Source of the DNA: Clostridia bacterium
Lineage (GTDB): Bacteria; Bacillota; Clostridia; TANB77; CAG-508
Length of the DNA: 64,000 nucleotides
Assembly: GCA_017512025.1 (NCBI GenBank)
Contig: JAFWHH010000012.1
Span: forward strand, 269,374 to 333,373
Direction of reading: 5' to 3'
This document shows, piece after piece, positions 1 through 8,566 of the stretch. Under the pieces are notes generated by a model. That model was not told where the DNA came from. It did no database searches and saw nothing but the letters and a program-made list of their open reading frames with translations. Position numbers and translations under genes: made by a program. Numbering within the stretch: the stretch's first letter is position 1; the number at the start of each line of letters is the position of its first letter.

Positions 1-43
1 ATAATGGTCGTTGACATTTGGTAAATAGCCTGTGTCAACGATC
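1..43 (+). promoter_or_regulatory. truncated promoter (-10) and leader hairpin of the first islet gene
   Basis: The window opens with ATAAT, the likely remainder of a TATAAT -10 box. A perfect 8-bp stem follows (CGTTGACA at 9-16 with TGTCAACG at 33-40). Promoter followed by leader hairpin is the layout seen at the other islet genes. The -35 box would lie outside the window. Confidence 0.5.
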
Positions 44-130
44 TTTTTCACTAAATTGTGAGAGGGGATTCTTACTTTTTAGCGATGCAACTAGAGGCCA
101 ATACAACTATTGAAAGGTAAGGTGAAATCA

Positions 131-847
131 ATGACTGAAATTGAGAAAAGACTTAATGAAAACCGGGCTGCTATCGAGGGTGCTATTGTAAGCTTTTCGG
201 GAGAAACTCAGTGGGGATCAAAACCGAACGCTAAAGTCATCGAAATGGGTGAGGCATACTGCAGAGAGCTGATTAAGTGTTTGGATGCTTTCGGTGGTGA
301 CGATGATGCATCTAAGCTGTGCTTCTTCTCGGATGTTGTTGTACGTGTTTTTGTTGCAGGTACACGTTATTACGAGGAAATCGGCAATGAAGAGCTCAAG
401 GCAATTGCAGGTATCTTTAATGAGCTCAGAATGCTTAGAGATGAGTTTATCAGAGATCGCAAATTCGATGTAGTGTTCAACAAAGCTATGTATGTGCGTG
501 AAATGTTTCTTACAAATACTATTAGTCGTGAGGATTATGACTGCAAATATCGTCAGTCAATGATTTTCCCGAACTTCTGTGATTTGTACAAAATCGTACA
601 TAAGATTCTGGCAAACTGGGACAAGCTGAATGAGTATAGTGACTTCCATCTGATGTTCACGTATTTCAGAAGAGACTGGTATCATACAGAGATCAATGCT
701 GATTATCATGGTGATGTCTTTCTTGATAAAGTACAGGGCTGGAAAGGCCCGAAGCCGGATACAGCAATCCAGGACAGCGACCCCAGATGGTATGCCAAAG
801 CGTTTATCCAGATGCTTGATGAAAGAATCAATGGTCAGACAGCCTAA
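131..847 (+). CDS. hypothetical protein (islet class), 238 aa
   Basis: I do not recognise this family. The product is soluble, mostly helical and acidic, with no signal peptide, membrane segment or known motif. The ATG at 131 is preferred because AAGGTGA sits just upstream; a TTG at 110 is possible but lacks a site. Base composition is richer in G+C than the dgt gene that follows, with CGT/CGC arginine and CTG leucine codons. It is monocistronic, with its own leader hairpin and terminator, which suggests an acquired single-gene unit. Function unknown. Confidence 0.8.
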   Translation: MTEIEKRLNENRAAIEGAIVSFSGETQWGSKPNAKVIEMGEAYCRELIKCLDAFGGDDDASKLCFFSDVVVRVFVAGTRYYEEIGNEELKAIAGIFNELRMLRDEFIRDRKFDVVFNKAMYVREMFLTNTISREDYDCKYRQSMIFPNFCDLYKIVHKILANWDKLNEYSDFHLMFTYFRRDWYHTEINADYHGDVFLDKVQGWKGPKPDTAIQDSDPRWYAKAFIQMLDERINGQTA

Positions 848-878
848 GCAAACAGTTATTGAATTCAAAATGGGCAAG

Positions 879-905
879 AGCTGGCTCCGTATGGAGCTGG
901 CTTTT
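879..905 (+). terminator. intrinsic terminator
   Basis: A 10-bp stem (AGCTGGCTCC / GGAGCTGGCT, two G-U pairs) with a GTAT loop is followed by CTTTT. It ends the first islet gene. Confidence 0.75.
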
Positions 906-963
906 GTGCTCTAAGAATAAAGTAAAGGATAAAATAGTAATAAATATTCATATACAATTAATC

Positions 964-992
964 TTGATATACTTCTTTAAGTGTTATAAAAT
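964..992 (+). promoter_or_regulatory. promoter of dgt
   Basis: TTGATA (964-969), a 17-bp spacer, then TAAAAT (987-992), 45 bp upstream of the dgt start. Confidence 0.5.
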
Positions 993-1036
993 GCAGATAT
1001 AAAATGAGAAGCAAATAATAAAAAAGAGGTGTTAGT

Positions 1037-2251
1037 ATGAGAGATAGTTTTAAAGAAGTAGCTGCTGGAAGCAGTAATCCAAATTGGGATAATATGATTA
1101 AGAGAAAGAATAGCTTATATAAGCGTGAGAATGACATTAGAAGCGATTTTGAAAGAGACTATACACGTTTACTTCACTGCAACGCTTATAGAAGATTAAA
1201 ACATAAAACACAAGTATTCTTCTCACCAAAAAGTGATCATGTTTGTACAAGAATAGAGCATGTTAATTATGTTGAATCTATTAGTAATACAATAGCAAGT
1301 TATCTTGGACTTAATACTCAATTAACAAGAGCTATTGCAACAGCACATGATATGGGTCACAGTCCATTTGGACATAAAGGTGAAACAGTTTTAAATGAAA
1401 TATGTAAAAGAGATATCGGTACAACATTTTGGCATGAGAAGAATGGAGTTCATTTTGTAGATGATATAGAGCTTCTAGAAGATGATAAAGGAGATTTAAG
1501 AAACTTAAATCTAACATATGCAGTAAGAGATGGTATTATATCTCACTGCGGTGAAATAGATGAAAACTCTCTTAAACCAAGAACAGAATATATTGATTTA
1601 GATGAATACACATATCCAAACGAGTATAATCCTTATACTTGGGAAGGTTGTGTTGTTAAGATTTCAGATAAGATATCATACATTGGTAGAGATTTAGAAG
1701 ATGCTCTTCATTTACAATTATTAGATAGATACAGAATAAAAGAGCTAAAAGGAATTCTAAATATAAGTGATGAGAAAACACTTAATAATCCAAATATTAT
1801 TAATGATTTAATAAAGGATTTATGCCAAAATAGTAGCGTAGAAAAAGGTTTATGCTTCTCCGAAGAGATGCTAAATCTATTAGATAAAATAAAAGAATTT
1901 AACTACAAGAATATATATGCTCATCCAAGACTTGCGGCATCTAACGAGTACTTCTCTTTAATAATTAATAGAATATATGAAACATTAAAGAGCTGCTACA
2001 ACGAAGGAGAAATATATAAGGGGCTTTCTAAAGTAGAGAAATTCTATCCAGATACAATAGCTACATTTAAAGATTGGTTATACAAGTATTCTGATTTAAC
2101 GGATAGAACCGATACTAATTTAAAGAATAGTATTGTATATAAATTATCTAAGGGTAATGAAAAAGAATACTATAAATCAATTCTAGATTTTATAGCTGGT
2201 ATGACTGACAACTATGCAATAGATGTATATAACGAAATATTAAGATTTTAA
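1037..2251 (+). CDS. dgt: deoxyguanosinetriphosphate triphosphohydrolase-like HD protein
   Basis: This enzyme hydrolyses dNTPs to the deoxynucleoside and triphosphate in the cytoplasm, which helps control dNTP pools. The HD-domain metal ligands are visible: a YRRLKHKTQVF segment, an RIEHVNYV histidine, then TAHDMGHSPFGHKGE with the central HD pair, typical of bacterial dGTPase-like proteins. The length of 404 aa fits the short family form. The ATG at 1037 follows AAGAGGTG. Codon use is strongly AT-rich (backbone class). An HTH protein gene begins 23 bp downstream, so the two are probably co-transcribed. Family is confident; exact dNTP preference is not. Confidence 0.9.
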   Translation: MRDSFKEVAAGSSNPNWDNMIKRKNSLYKRENDIRSDFERDYTRLLHCNAYRRLKHKTQVFFSPKSDHVCTRIEHVNYVESISNTIASYLGLNTQLTRAIATAHDMGHSPFGHKGETVLNEICKRDIGTTFWHEKNGVHFVDDIELLEDDKGDLRNLNLTYAVRDGIISHCGEIDENSLKPRTEYIDLDEYTYPNEYNPYTWEGCVVKISDKISYIGRDLEDALHLQLLDRYRIKELKGILNISDEKTLNNPNIINDLIKDLCQNSSVEKGLCFSEEMLNLLDKIKEFNYKNIYAHPRLAASNEYFSLIINRIYETLKSCYNEGEIYKGLSKVEKFYPDTIATFKDWLYKYSDLTDRTDTNLKNSIVYKLSKGNEKEYYKSILDFIAGMTDNYAIDVYNEILRF

Positions 2252-2274
2252 ATTAGATTATAAGGAGATTTAAT

Positions 2275-2985
2275 ATGCTAGATGAAACAGATGTATTTTT
2301 AATTAATGCTTGTATTAGTAATGCATCATATGAAGTAATTGCACATGCTATGGGTTATTCTATGGCAGAGCTAAAAAATAGATTACAAACTTTAAGCTTA
2401 AAAGGAATAAATGCTCGTCCGGGAATGGGTGGTAAGAAAATAACACCACAGGATGTAAAGATATATAATTTACTAAAAAGTGGTAAATCAGATATTCAGA
2501 TTGTTGCTCAACTTGGGCTACAAGGAAAATATAAAGTAGCTAATGTTATTAAAAAATTTGAGAGCCTTGGAAAGGATAATTCGAAAAAAGATGAGCCTTC
2601 TCAAAATGATATTAGATCAATATTAAGCAAAGAGGATCAAGTTAAAATAGTTGAAATGAAAAATCAAGGAAGAACTATAGCTGAAATAGCAGAATACTTA
2701 GATACGGATTTTCATTCATTTGAGCACAGGATTGGTGTAACAGTTAAAAGTGGTCATGCAATTCCAGAGCTTGTACAAATGTGGATTGGAAAAGGTACAT
2801 GGCATAGAGGTAAAATTGAGTCAATCAAACTTGATGAAACAGATAGACAAATACTTGAACGTAGGGATAAACAAACATTAAGAGAAACGGCTAAAGAACT
2901 AGGACTTGATTTTAAAACGGTTAAAAATAAGAATCGTAGAATGAGAAAATATCCAATAGAAGAGCAAGAAGAAGAAGAAAGATAA
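2275..2985 (+). CDS. putative DNA-binding protein with repeated HTH-like segments
   Basis: This 236-aa protein has three helical segments that look like winged or AsnC-type helix-turn-helix units: near residues 1-40 (ASYEVIAHAMGYSMAEL), around 125-150 (GRTIAEIAEYLDTDFHSFE) and at 190-225 (LRETAKELGLDFKTVKNK), linked by a charged region near residues 100-115. It ends in an acidic tail. A site AAGGAG precedes the ATG. It follows dgt closely and probably shares its transcript. No exact family recognised; a regulator role is inference. Confidence 0.7.
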   Translation: MLDETDVFLINACISNASYEVIAHAMGYSMAELKNRLQTLSLKGINARPGMGGKKITPQDVKIYNLLKSGKSDIQIVAQLGLQGKYKVANVIKKFESLGKDNSKKDEPSQNDIRSILSKEDQVKIVEMKNQGRTIAEIAEYLDTDFHSFEHRIGVTVKSGHAIPELVQMWIGKGTWHRGKIESIKLDETDRQILERRDKQTLRETAKELGLDFKTVKNKNRRMRKYPIEEQEEEER

Positions 2986-2999
2986 TTTATAAATAATGC

Positions 3000-3076
3000 T
3001 TGACATGTTATAAAAATCAAATTAAAATAGATGGATAAAGTGTTTGTAATGAACACCGTCTTCGGAGGGTGTTCAT
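3000..3076 (+). promoter_or_regulatory. islet promoter and leader hairpin
   Basis: TTGACA (3000-3005), 17-bp spacer, TAAAAT (3023-3028). The leader then forms a 9-bp perfect stem, ATGAACACC (3049-3057) with GGTGTTCAT (3068-3076). The promoter begins only 14 bp after the previous stop codon. Confidence 0.8.
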
Positions 3077-3111
3077 ACCTCCGTAGATGTATCTGATTGG
3101 AGGTAAGGTAT

Positions 3112-3351
3112 ATGAACATGGAAATCCGTTCAGCGAGGCTCAAAGGTCGTGCGGTTAGCGTTACGCTCCGTGATGATCAGCAGGAAAACCTGCAGAAACT
3201 GTATGCGAAAGCAAAGGCACTCAGTGATGACAGCTACAAGGCAGAGATTGTTCAGAAGGAACCGTTCATGAGAGTTATGATTACTTTCACTGAACCTTCT
3301 GTGGCAAAGAACCTGTTCACGTACCTGTCCAATATCATGATGCCGGTATAA
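3112..3351 (+). CDS. hypothetical small protein (islet class), 79 aa
   Basis: Not recognised. This short basic protein has an alternating beta/alpha pattern and no membrane segment. The ATG at 3112 follows GGAGGTAAGG. Its C-terminal third (a beta strand ending in ITFTEPSVA, then a helix) resembles in pattern the C-terminus of the next islet product (KVTFNTLADLV), so the two may share a fold, though identity is too low to be sure. It has its own promoter, leader hairpin and terminator. Confidence 0.75.
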   Translation: MNMEIRSARLKGRAVSVTLRDDQQENLQKLYAKAKALSDDSYKAEIVQKEPFMRVMITFTEPSVAKNLFTYLSNIMMPV

Positions 3352-3387
3352 GAAGTAGGCCAAGCAATCTAACGATTTCAATAAATG

Positions 3388-3426
3388 CCCCTGCATAGTA
3401 TGAAAGCTATGTGGGGGTGTTTTTTA
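3388..3426 (+). terminator. intrinsic terminator
   Basis: A CCCCTGCATAG / CTATGTGGGGG stem is followed by TGTTTTTTA. Confidence 0.85.
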
Positions 3427-3438
3427 TAGGTAAACAGA

Positions 3439-3512
3439 TTGACATAATACAAAAATGATGCTAAAATTTATACATTAGTGCTTTTTATGAGCACCTTTTC
3501 CAGAAGGTGCTC
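3439..3512 (+). promoter_or_regulatory. islet promoter and leader hairpin
   Basis: TTGACA (3439-3444), 17-bp spacer, TAAAAT (3462-3467), then a 9-bp perfect stem GAGCACCTT (3489-3497) / AAGGTGCTC (3504-3512). Confidence 0.8.
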
Positions 3513-3548
3513 ACACCTTCGGAAAAGTTCTTTTTAGGAGGTGAGCAT

Positions 3549-3818
3549 ATGGGAAAGCTTAGATTGTATCCGACATACCGGGAGGATTTAAAGACGGCTC
3601 TTGTGTCTGTTCCGACATCACAGGAGTATCTTAATCTTGGTGTTTACGAAGACGTGATTGAAGCTGCTGAAAACATTGGCTTTAAGTCTGTTACAAGTGA
3701 ATCCAAGAAACCGCCGCGCTTTATCGGTACAAGCTTGGACGTGATTAAGGTCACATTCAACACTCTGGCTGATCTGGTACGCTTCAAGGCGTATGTTCAG
3801 GATAGCTATGAGGTATAG
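3549..3818 (+). CDS. hypothetical small protein (islet class), 89 aa
   Basis: Not recognised. The ATG at 3549 follows AGGAGGTG at good spacing. The product is a soluble alpha/beta protein without cysteines, signal or membrane segments. Codons include CGC, CGG and CTG, unlike asd immediately downstream. It is the second of two adjacent single-gene islets with the same promoter-hairpin-gene-terminator layout; see the gene at 3112 for a possible shared C-terminal pattern. Confidence 0.75.
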   Translation: MGKLRLYPTYREDLKTALVSVPTSQEYLNLGVYEDVIEAAENIGFKSVTSESKKPPRFIGTSLDVIKVTFNTLADLVRFKAYVQDSYEV

Positions 3819-3832
3819 CAACCCCATTTCAG

Positions 3833-3868
3833 AAAGACTGTCTCACCTTTGTGTGTGGGCGGTCTTTT
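3833..3868 (+). terminator. intrinsic terminator
   Basis: An AAAGAC...GTCTTTT stem, extended by inner G-U pairs and ending in a T-run, follows the small islet gene. Confidence 0.65.
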
Positions 3869-3915
3869 CTGATATATAAGAATAATATTAATCAGATTTA
3901 AATATAGGTAATAAA

Positions 3916-3961
3916 CACCAGACTTTTTAATAAGATTTATAGAAAGGTTTGGTGATTTTTT
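3916..3961 (+). promoter_or_regulatory. terminator-like hairpin abutting the asd start codon
   Basis: CACCAGAC (3916-3923) can pair with GTTTGGTG (3947-3954) and is followed directly by ATTTTTT and the asd ATG. The likely ribosome site (GAAAGG) lies at the base of the 3' arm. This could act as an attenuator or mask the ribosome site. No known riboswitch consensus was recognised. Confidence 0.5.
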
Positions 3962-4999
3962 ATGCAAAAATATAAGCTTGCTTTAATTGGAGCAACTGGA
4001 GTAGTGGGAGAGATAACAAGAAAAGTATTGGAAGAATATAATCTACCAATTAGTGAATATAAATTCTTTGCTTCAAGTAAATCAGCAGGTAAGATAATAA
4101 GTTTTGATAATAGGGAATATGAAGTACAAGAGCTAAGAGAAGATTCTTTTAATGAGAGATTTGATTATGCTATTTTTGTAGCAGGAAGTAAGGTATCAGA
4201 AAAATATATACCAATAGCTGTAGAGCATGGATGCACATGTATAGATAATAGTAGCTTTTATAGAATGACAAAAGGAATACCTCTTGTAGTACCAGAGGTT
4301 AACTTGGATGATATAGACCATAATGAAGGGATAGTAGCTAATCCAAATTGCTCTACAATTGAAGCAGCAGTAGTTCTTAGTCCACTTGATAGAGCTTATA
4401 GAATCAAAAGGATTGTTTATTCTACATATCAAGCTGTATCAGGAGCAGGAATGGGAGGTATAAAGGATTTACAATCTGGAATAGAAAAGTATATTCATGG
4501 GAATAATTATGAATTAAATAAGTTTCCCTATGAAATATTTAATAATTGTATTCCGCAGATAGGAGAGTTTGAAGATGATAGATATACTTCTGAAGAGCAT
4601 AAGATGATAGATGAAACAAGAAAGATACTTAAAAGGTCCAGTCTTCCAATTACAGCAACTACTGTTAGAGTACCAGTATTTAATTCTCATAGTGAATCTA
4701 TCAACATTGAGTTTGAGAAAGAGTATGAGATAAATGACTTAATAGAGACACTAAAATTAGCACCAGGAATTACGATTAAAGATGATATAGCAAATAATAT
4801 TTATCCAATGCAGATGGATACCAATAACCAAGATAAAGTATATGTGGGAAGAATAAGAAGAGATTATAGCATAAAGTCTGGTGTTAATTTATGGGTAGTA
4901 GCAGATAATGTAAGAAAAGGAGCTGCTACTAATGCCGTACAAATATTAGAAGGATTAATAGATAGAAGGGATAGAATTAATAATAGAAAAGATTTTTAA
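3962..4999 (+). CDS. asd: aspartate-semialdehyde dehydrogenase
   Basis: Reduces aspartyl phosphate to aspartate semialdehyde with NADPH, feeding lysine, diaminopimelate, threonine and methionine synthesis in the cytoplasm. It has an N-terminal Rossmann segment (IGATGVVGE), the catalytic cysteine in NPNCSTIE near residue 129, and the YQAVSGAGMGG region that follows it in the family. The length of 345 aa is normal. Followed by dapA and dapB, it completes part of the DAP pathway. A hairpin with a U-run touches the start codon, so leader-level control is plausible. Confidence 0.96.
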   Translation: MQKYKLALIGATGVVGEITRKVLEEYNLPISEYKFFASSKSAGKIISFDNREYEVQELREDSFNERFDYAIFVAGSKVSEKYIPIAVEHGCTCIDNSSFYRMTKGIPLVVPEVNLDDIDHNEGIVANPNCSTIEAAVVLSPLDRAYRIKRIVYSTYQAVSGAGMGGIKDLQSGIEKYIHGNNYELNKFPYEIFNNCIPQIGEFEDDRYTSEEHKMIDETRKILKRSSLPITATTVRVPVFNSHSESINIEFEKEYEINDLIETLKLAPGITIKDDIANNIYPMQMDTNNQDKVYVGRIRRDYSIKSGVNLWVVADNVRKGAATNAVQILEGLIDRRDRINNRKDF

Positions 5000-5051
5000 T
5001 TTTATGTATTGATATAATTTGTTAAGTATTATATAAATAAAGTATTAGTAT

Positions 5052-5072
5052 AGCGAACTTAATTAAGTTGCT
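5052..5072 (+). promoter_or_regulatory. inverted repeat upstream of dapA
   Basis: AGCGAACTT and AAGTTGCT form an 8-bp stem with one bulged G around an AATT loop, 47 bp before dapA. Operator or mRNA-structure role is unknown. No lysine riboswitch or T-box core was found here. Confidence 0.35.
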
Positions 5073-5118
5073 ACCTAAATGAGAAAGAATTCGTATTTAA
5101 TATAAAGGAGGAATTCTT

Positions 5119-5997
5119 ATGAAAAATATTATTTTTAAAGGATGCGGAACGGCAATCGCTACACCATTTAATGAGAACGGTGTAAATTTTGAGGTATTTG
5201 GAGATTTAATAGAAAACCAAATATCAGAGGGAGTAGACGCTATTATAGTCTGTGGTACAACAGGAGAAGCGGCTACAATGACTGAACAAGAGAGAAAGGA
5301 TACTATTAAGTTTGTAGTAGACAAAGTAGCTGGTAGAATACCAGTAATAGCAGGAACAGGTTCTAATAATACTGCAGCTGCTATTGAAATGACAAAGTAT
5401 GTAGAGTCTATAGGAGTAGATGGAGCATTAGTAGTAACTCCATACTATAACAAGACAACACAAAAAGGATTAGTAGAGCACTATAAAGCTATAGCAAGTA
5501 GTACTAAATTACCTATTATAGTTTATAGTGTACCAAGTAGAACAGGAGTTAATGTTGCTCCAGATACATGTTTAGAATTATCTAAGATAGAAAACATAGT
5601 TGCTATAAAAGAAGCAAGTGGTAATATTTCACAAGTAGCTAAGATAGCTTCTTTATGTGGTGATAACTTAAATATATATTCTGGTAATGATGATCAAATT
5701 GTTCCAGTATTATCAGTAGGTGGTATAGGAGTTATATCAGTACTTTCAAATGTATATCCAAAGTATACACATGAAATGGTATATGACTATTTAGAAGGTA
5801 ATGTAGCAGAAGCTACTAAGAAACAACTAGCTTGTTTAAATGTAGTTGATAATCTATTTAGTGAAGTAAATCCAATACCAGTAAAAGCAGCTCTTAACAT
5901 GAAGGGATATGATTATGGTATTCCAAGATTACCATTAATTGAAATGAGTGAGAATAAGAAAGCTGACTTAAAGAAAGCAATGGAAGAATTTGAGTAA
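5119..5997 (+). CDS. dapA: 4-hydroxy-tetrahydrodipicolinate synthase
   Basis: Condenses pyruvate with aspartate semialdehyde, the first committed step to DAP, lysine and dipicolinate. The TIM-barrel hallmarks are present: GTTGEAATM near residue 45, TPYYNKTTQ with the catalytic tyrosine near 133, and VAIKEASGN with the Schiff-base lysine near 161. The length of 292 aa is typical. AAGGAGG precedes the ATG. It lies between asd and dapB, separated from dapB by a hairpin terminator that may only partly stop transcription. Confidence 0.97.
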   Translation: MKNIIFKGCGTAIATPFNENGVNFEVFGDLIENQISEGVDAIIVCGTTGEAATMTEQERKDTIKFVVDKVAGRIPVIAGTGSNNTAAAIEMTKYVESIGVDGALVVTPYYNKTTQKGLVEHYKAIASSTKLPIIVYSVPSRTGVNVAPDTCLELSKIENIVAIKEASGNISQVAKIASLCGDNLNIYSGNDDQIVPVLSVGGIGVISVLSNVYPKYTHEMVYDYLEGNVAEATKKQLACLNVVDNLFSEVNPIPVKAALNMKGYDYGIPRLPLIEMSENKKADLKKAMEEFE

Positions 5998-6000
5998 ATA

Positions 6001-6025
6001 AAAGAGCTCTAGCTTGAGCTCTTTT
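6001..6025 (+). terminator. hairpin terminator between dapA and dapB
   Basis: A perfect 9-bp stem AAAGAGCTC / GAGCTCTTT with a 6-nt loop, ending in TTTT, lies in the short gap before dapB. It may lower dapB expression relative to dapA. Confidence 0.75.
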
Positions 6026-6038
6026 GTAGGAGGATTTT

Positions 6039-6791
6039 ATGATTAAAGTATTAATAAATGGTTGCAATGGTAAAATGGGACAAGAAGTTGCTAAGATAGT
6101 TAATAGTGATGAAGAATGTGTTCTAGCTTGTGGAGTTGATAAAGAAAATACGGGCGAATATAATTTTCCAGTATATACAAATTGTAATGAGATTAAAGAA
6201 GAGGTTGATGTAATAATAGATTTTTCTATTCCAGTTGCTACAATGAATATTGTTAAGTATGCCGAGTCAAAAAAGATTCCAATTGTTATTGCAACAACGG
6301 GATTAAGCGAGGAGCAAGAAGCGGAGATTAGAGAGGTATCAAAGAACGTTCCTGTATTTAAATCAGCTAATATGTCTTTTGATATTAATTTAATGTGTAG
6401 AATAGCAGCTAACTTAGCTAAACAATTATCTGGTAATGATATAGAGATAGTTGAAACACACCACAATAGAAAAATAGACGCTCCAAGTGGTACAGCAATG
6501 TTACTTGCTGATTCAATTAATAAAGCTCTTGATAATTCAATGTCATACGAATTTAATAGACATGATAAACATGAGAAGAGAAGTAAAAATGAAATTGGAA
6601 TAAGCTCTATTAGAGGTGGAAATATAGTAGGAGAGCACTCTGTTATATTCTTTAGCGAAAACGAGAGCTTTGAAATAAAACATACATCATATTCAAGAAG
6701 TGTATTTGCTGATGGTGCTGTTAAAGCTGCTAAGTTTATGGTAAATAGTAAATTTGAAAATGGCTTTTATGATATGAATGATATAAAATAG
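6039..6791 (+). CDS. dapB: 4-hydroxy-tetrahydrodipicolinate reductase
   Basis: Reduces the DapA product to tetrahydrodipicolinate, the branch point between cell-wall DAP and spore dipicolinate. It has the nucleotide-binding NGCNGKMGQ segment at the N-terminus and the catalytic ETHHNRKIDAPSGTA signature near residue 145. The 250-aa length is normal. AGGAGG precedes the ATG. It sits in order after asd and dapA. Confidence 0.97.
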   Translation: MIKVLINGCNGKMGQEVAKIVNSDEECVLACGVDKENTGEYNFPVYTNCNEIKEEVDVIIDFSIPVATMNIVKYAESKKIPIVIATTGLSEEQEAEIREVSKNVPVFKSANMSFDINLMCRIAANLAKQLSGNDIEIVETHHNRKIDAPSGTAMLLADSINKALDNSMSYEFNRHDKHEKRSKNEIGISSIRGGNIVGEHSVIFFSENESFEIKHTSYSRSVFADGAVKAAKFMVNSKFENGFYDMNDIK

Positions 6792-6861
6792 TTGAAAATG
6801 GATATAATGTTTTATATAATGAGTTCAAATTTCAGATATAAATATATATCTGTTCAAATTT
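6792..6861 (+). promoter_or_regulatory. rubrerythrin promoter and palindromic leader
   Basis: TTGAAA (6792-6797), 17-bp spacer, TATAAT (6815-6820). Downstream is a perfect 8-bp inverted repeat CAGATATA / TATATCTG (6833-6852), flanked by direct repeats TTCAAATTT. A redox-responsive operator is possible but not shown. Confidence 0.6.
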
Positions 6862-6880
6862 AATTATGGAGGTAAGAAAG

Positions 6881-7420
6881 ATGGAATTAAAAGGATCTAA
6901 AACAGAAGCTAATTTAATGGCTGCATTTGCTGGGGAGTCTCAAGCAAGAAATAAATATACTTATTACGCAAGTAAAGCTAAAAAGGAAGGATATGAGCAA
7001 ATAGCTGCTATTTTCTTAGAAACAGCAGAAAATGAAAAAGAGCATGCTAAAATTTGGTTTAAATTACTTCATGATGGAGATGTACCAACAACAACAGTAA
7101 ACTTAAAAGATGCTGCTGATGGTGAAAACTTCGAATGGACAGATATGTATGCAGGATTTGCTAAAACAGCTAAAGAAGAAGGATTTGATAGAATAGCTTA
7201 TTTATTTGAAGCTGTTGGAAAAATAGAAAAAGAGCATGAAGCAAGATACAGAAAATTATTAGAGAATGTAGAAGATGGATTAGTATTTAGTAAAGACGGA
7301 GATAAAATTTGGAAATGTAGAAACTGTGGACACATTTGCATTGGTAAAGAAGCACCAGCTGTATGTCCAGTATGTAATCATCCACAAGCATTCTTTGAAA
7401 TTAATGCAGAAAACTATTAA
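6881..7420 (+). CDS. rubrerythrin
   Basis: A cytoplasmic diiron peroxidase that detoxifies hydrogen peroxide in anaerobes. Residues 1-135 form the ferritin-like four-helix domain, with ligand glutamates in [19 protein letters not shown] and [10 protein letters not shown]. Residues about 140-175 form a rubredoxin-like domain with CRNCGH and CPVCNH. The ATG at 6881 is chosen because the site GGAGG ends eight bases upstream; an upstream ATG overlaps the ribosome site itself. It is monocistronic with its own promoter and terminator, fitting an anaerobic host. Confidence 0.95.
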   Translation: MELKGSKTEANLMAAFAGESQARNKYTYYASKAKKEGYEQIAAIFLETAENEKEHAKIWFKLLHDGDVPTTTVNLKDAADGENFEWTDMYAGFAKTAKEEGFDRIAYLFEAVGKIEKEHEARYRKLLENVEDGLVFSKDGDKIWKCRNCGHICIGKEAPAVCPVCNHPQAFFEINAENY

Positions 7421-7427
7421 TAATCAA

Positions 7428-7467
7428 AATGAGCAACCTCCAAGGAGAAGGCTGCTCATTTTTTTGT
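7428..7467 (+). terminator. terminator of rubrerythrin
   Basis: ATGAGCA pairs with TGCTCAT around an inner TCC/GGA pair, followed by TTTTTTT. Confidence 0.8.
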
Positions 7468-7472
7468 CCTCA

Positions 7473-7910
7473 TTAAACAACAGTAATCGTTTTTACCCAA
7501 TCCGGCTTTTTTTTAAATTCAAGGCCGAGATAGGATTGCGATAAATCAACGACTTCCCATACGTATTCCTGCTTTTCGTACAAAGCCCTGACTTTCTCGA
7601 TTACCTGGACTGCTTTGTCTTCATCAATTGCATAGCACACAAGAATGAATCCATTGATGTCATAGAACACATCTCTTGTACAGCATTCCTTAATTGTGTC
7701 GGCCATTTCTTTGGTGAAGAGCCTAGCAGCAGCGATAGTCTCAGGCAAAGCTTTGATAGGAACAGTATAGTGATCTGATGCACCGCGGGCAAGAGGACCC
7801 TCAATTTCGTGATCATGGTAGAAGCCAAAATCAATTCGGACACGATTATTTACCCATGCCCTCAGATGACAAAAGGCGTGAATGATCACCTCGTTATTTC
7901 CGTTATCCAT
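7473..7910 (-). CDS. hypothetical protein, paralogue A of a three-gene islet family, 145 aa
   Basis: Unknown function. An N-terminal beta-rich half is followed by a helix starting ALPET that contains FTKEM. The product of the next gene at 8073 has the same MxNG start, the same ALPET segment and FTEKM at matching places, so the two are paralogues. GGAGG precedes the ATG at 7910. It is islet class by codon use. Its promoter and leader are almost identical to those of the two following minus-strand genes. No membrane or catalytic motif was seen. Confidence 0.8.
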   Translation of the reverse strand: MDNGNNEVIIHAFCHLRAWVNNRVRIDFGFYHDHEIEGPLARGASDHYTVPIKALPETIAAARLFTKEMADTIKECCTRDVFYDINGFILVCYAIDEDKAVQVIEKVRALYEKQEYVWEVVDLSQSYLGLEFKKKPDWVKTITVV

Positions 7911-7978
7911 AAATGAAACCTCCTCTGTAGATACTGTTTGGAAACGGGTGGCTGGGTATATTTTCCCAGATAGGGAAT

Positions 7979-8007
7979 ATTATACCATGAATTATGTATA
8001 ATAGCAA
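7979..8007 (-). promoter_or_regulatory. promoter-leader repeat, copy 1
   Basis: On the minus strand TTGCTA (8007-8002), 17-bp spacer, TATAAT (7984-7979). The -10 is followed by a leader with CTGGG...CCCAG (about 7950-7970). It is near-identical to copies at 8567 and 9488. Confidence 0.8.
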
Positions 8008-8019
8008 ATAGAGAGCGAC

Positions 8020-8055
8020 GGAGCAGACACCATGCGGCATCTGCTCCGATTGTTT
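8020..8055. terminator. hairpin between islet paralogues A and B
   Basis: GGAGCAGACA and TCTGCTCC form a stem around 8024-8052, just past the 3' end of the gene at 8073-8504. The U-run on the minus strand is poor, so termination strength is uncertain. Confidence 0.5.
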
Positions 8056-8072
8056 GTGTGTTATTCTGTTGA

Positions 8073-8504
8073 TCATTTCCGACGATTTTTAGTCAGCGGG
8101 GCTGCCCGAAAGCGTGTAGATGCAGACTTAGGTGTAGCTTCGCTTTGATAAAGCCTATCGAACTTTGGTTTAAGATGGTATTCCTCAAGAACCTTAGTGA
8201 CGATTGCTTCAAACTTGCCCAAATCCGCAAATGAACAGGTCGCTATCAGATCATCCAGCAGACTGATACTTATACCAGTATCCTTACATGCAGCTTTCAT
8301 CTTCTCTGTAAATTCGATAGCAAATTCACGAGTTTCAGGAAGTGCATTTTCAGGAAGTGGCGCCTGGCGTAGAAAACCTTCATCAGCATTATTAGTTCGA
8401 ATATTGAAAAATGCTCTAGTAGCTGATCCCTGATTTTTCACGCGGTAAGAAACAGACACACAAATATTCTCATATCGAGAAATTCTTTCAACACCGTTTT
8501 CCAT
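8073..8504 (-). CDS. hypothetical protein, paralogue B of a three-gene islet family, 143 aa
   Basis: Unknown function. A beta-rich N-terminus, then ALPETREFAIEFTEKM, which matches ALPET...FTKEM in the protein at 7473. The C-terminal tail is short and basic (residues about 125-143). AAGGAGG precedes the ATG. It is transcribed from its own copy of the shared promoter-leader, so the group is three separate units rather than one operon. Not a recognised family. Confidence 0.8.
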   Translation of the reverse strand: MENGVERISRYENICVSVSYRVKNQGSATRAFFNIRTNNADEGFLRQAPLPENALPETREFAIEFTEKMKAACKDTGISISLLDDLIATCSFADLGKFEAIVTKVLEEYHLKPKFDRLYQSEATPKSASTRFRAAPLTKNRRK

Positions 8505-8566
8505 TATAAAACCTCCTTGTTCAAATAAAAAACGGGGCGGCTGGGACCATTTGCCCAGGTAGGAGA

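Noticed and set aside
5000..5118. Lysine riboswitch or T-box upstream of dapA
   Set aside because: The region is only 119 bp, has no conserved core of either class, and shows just one short hairpin.
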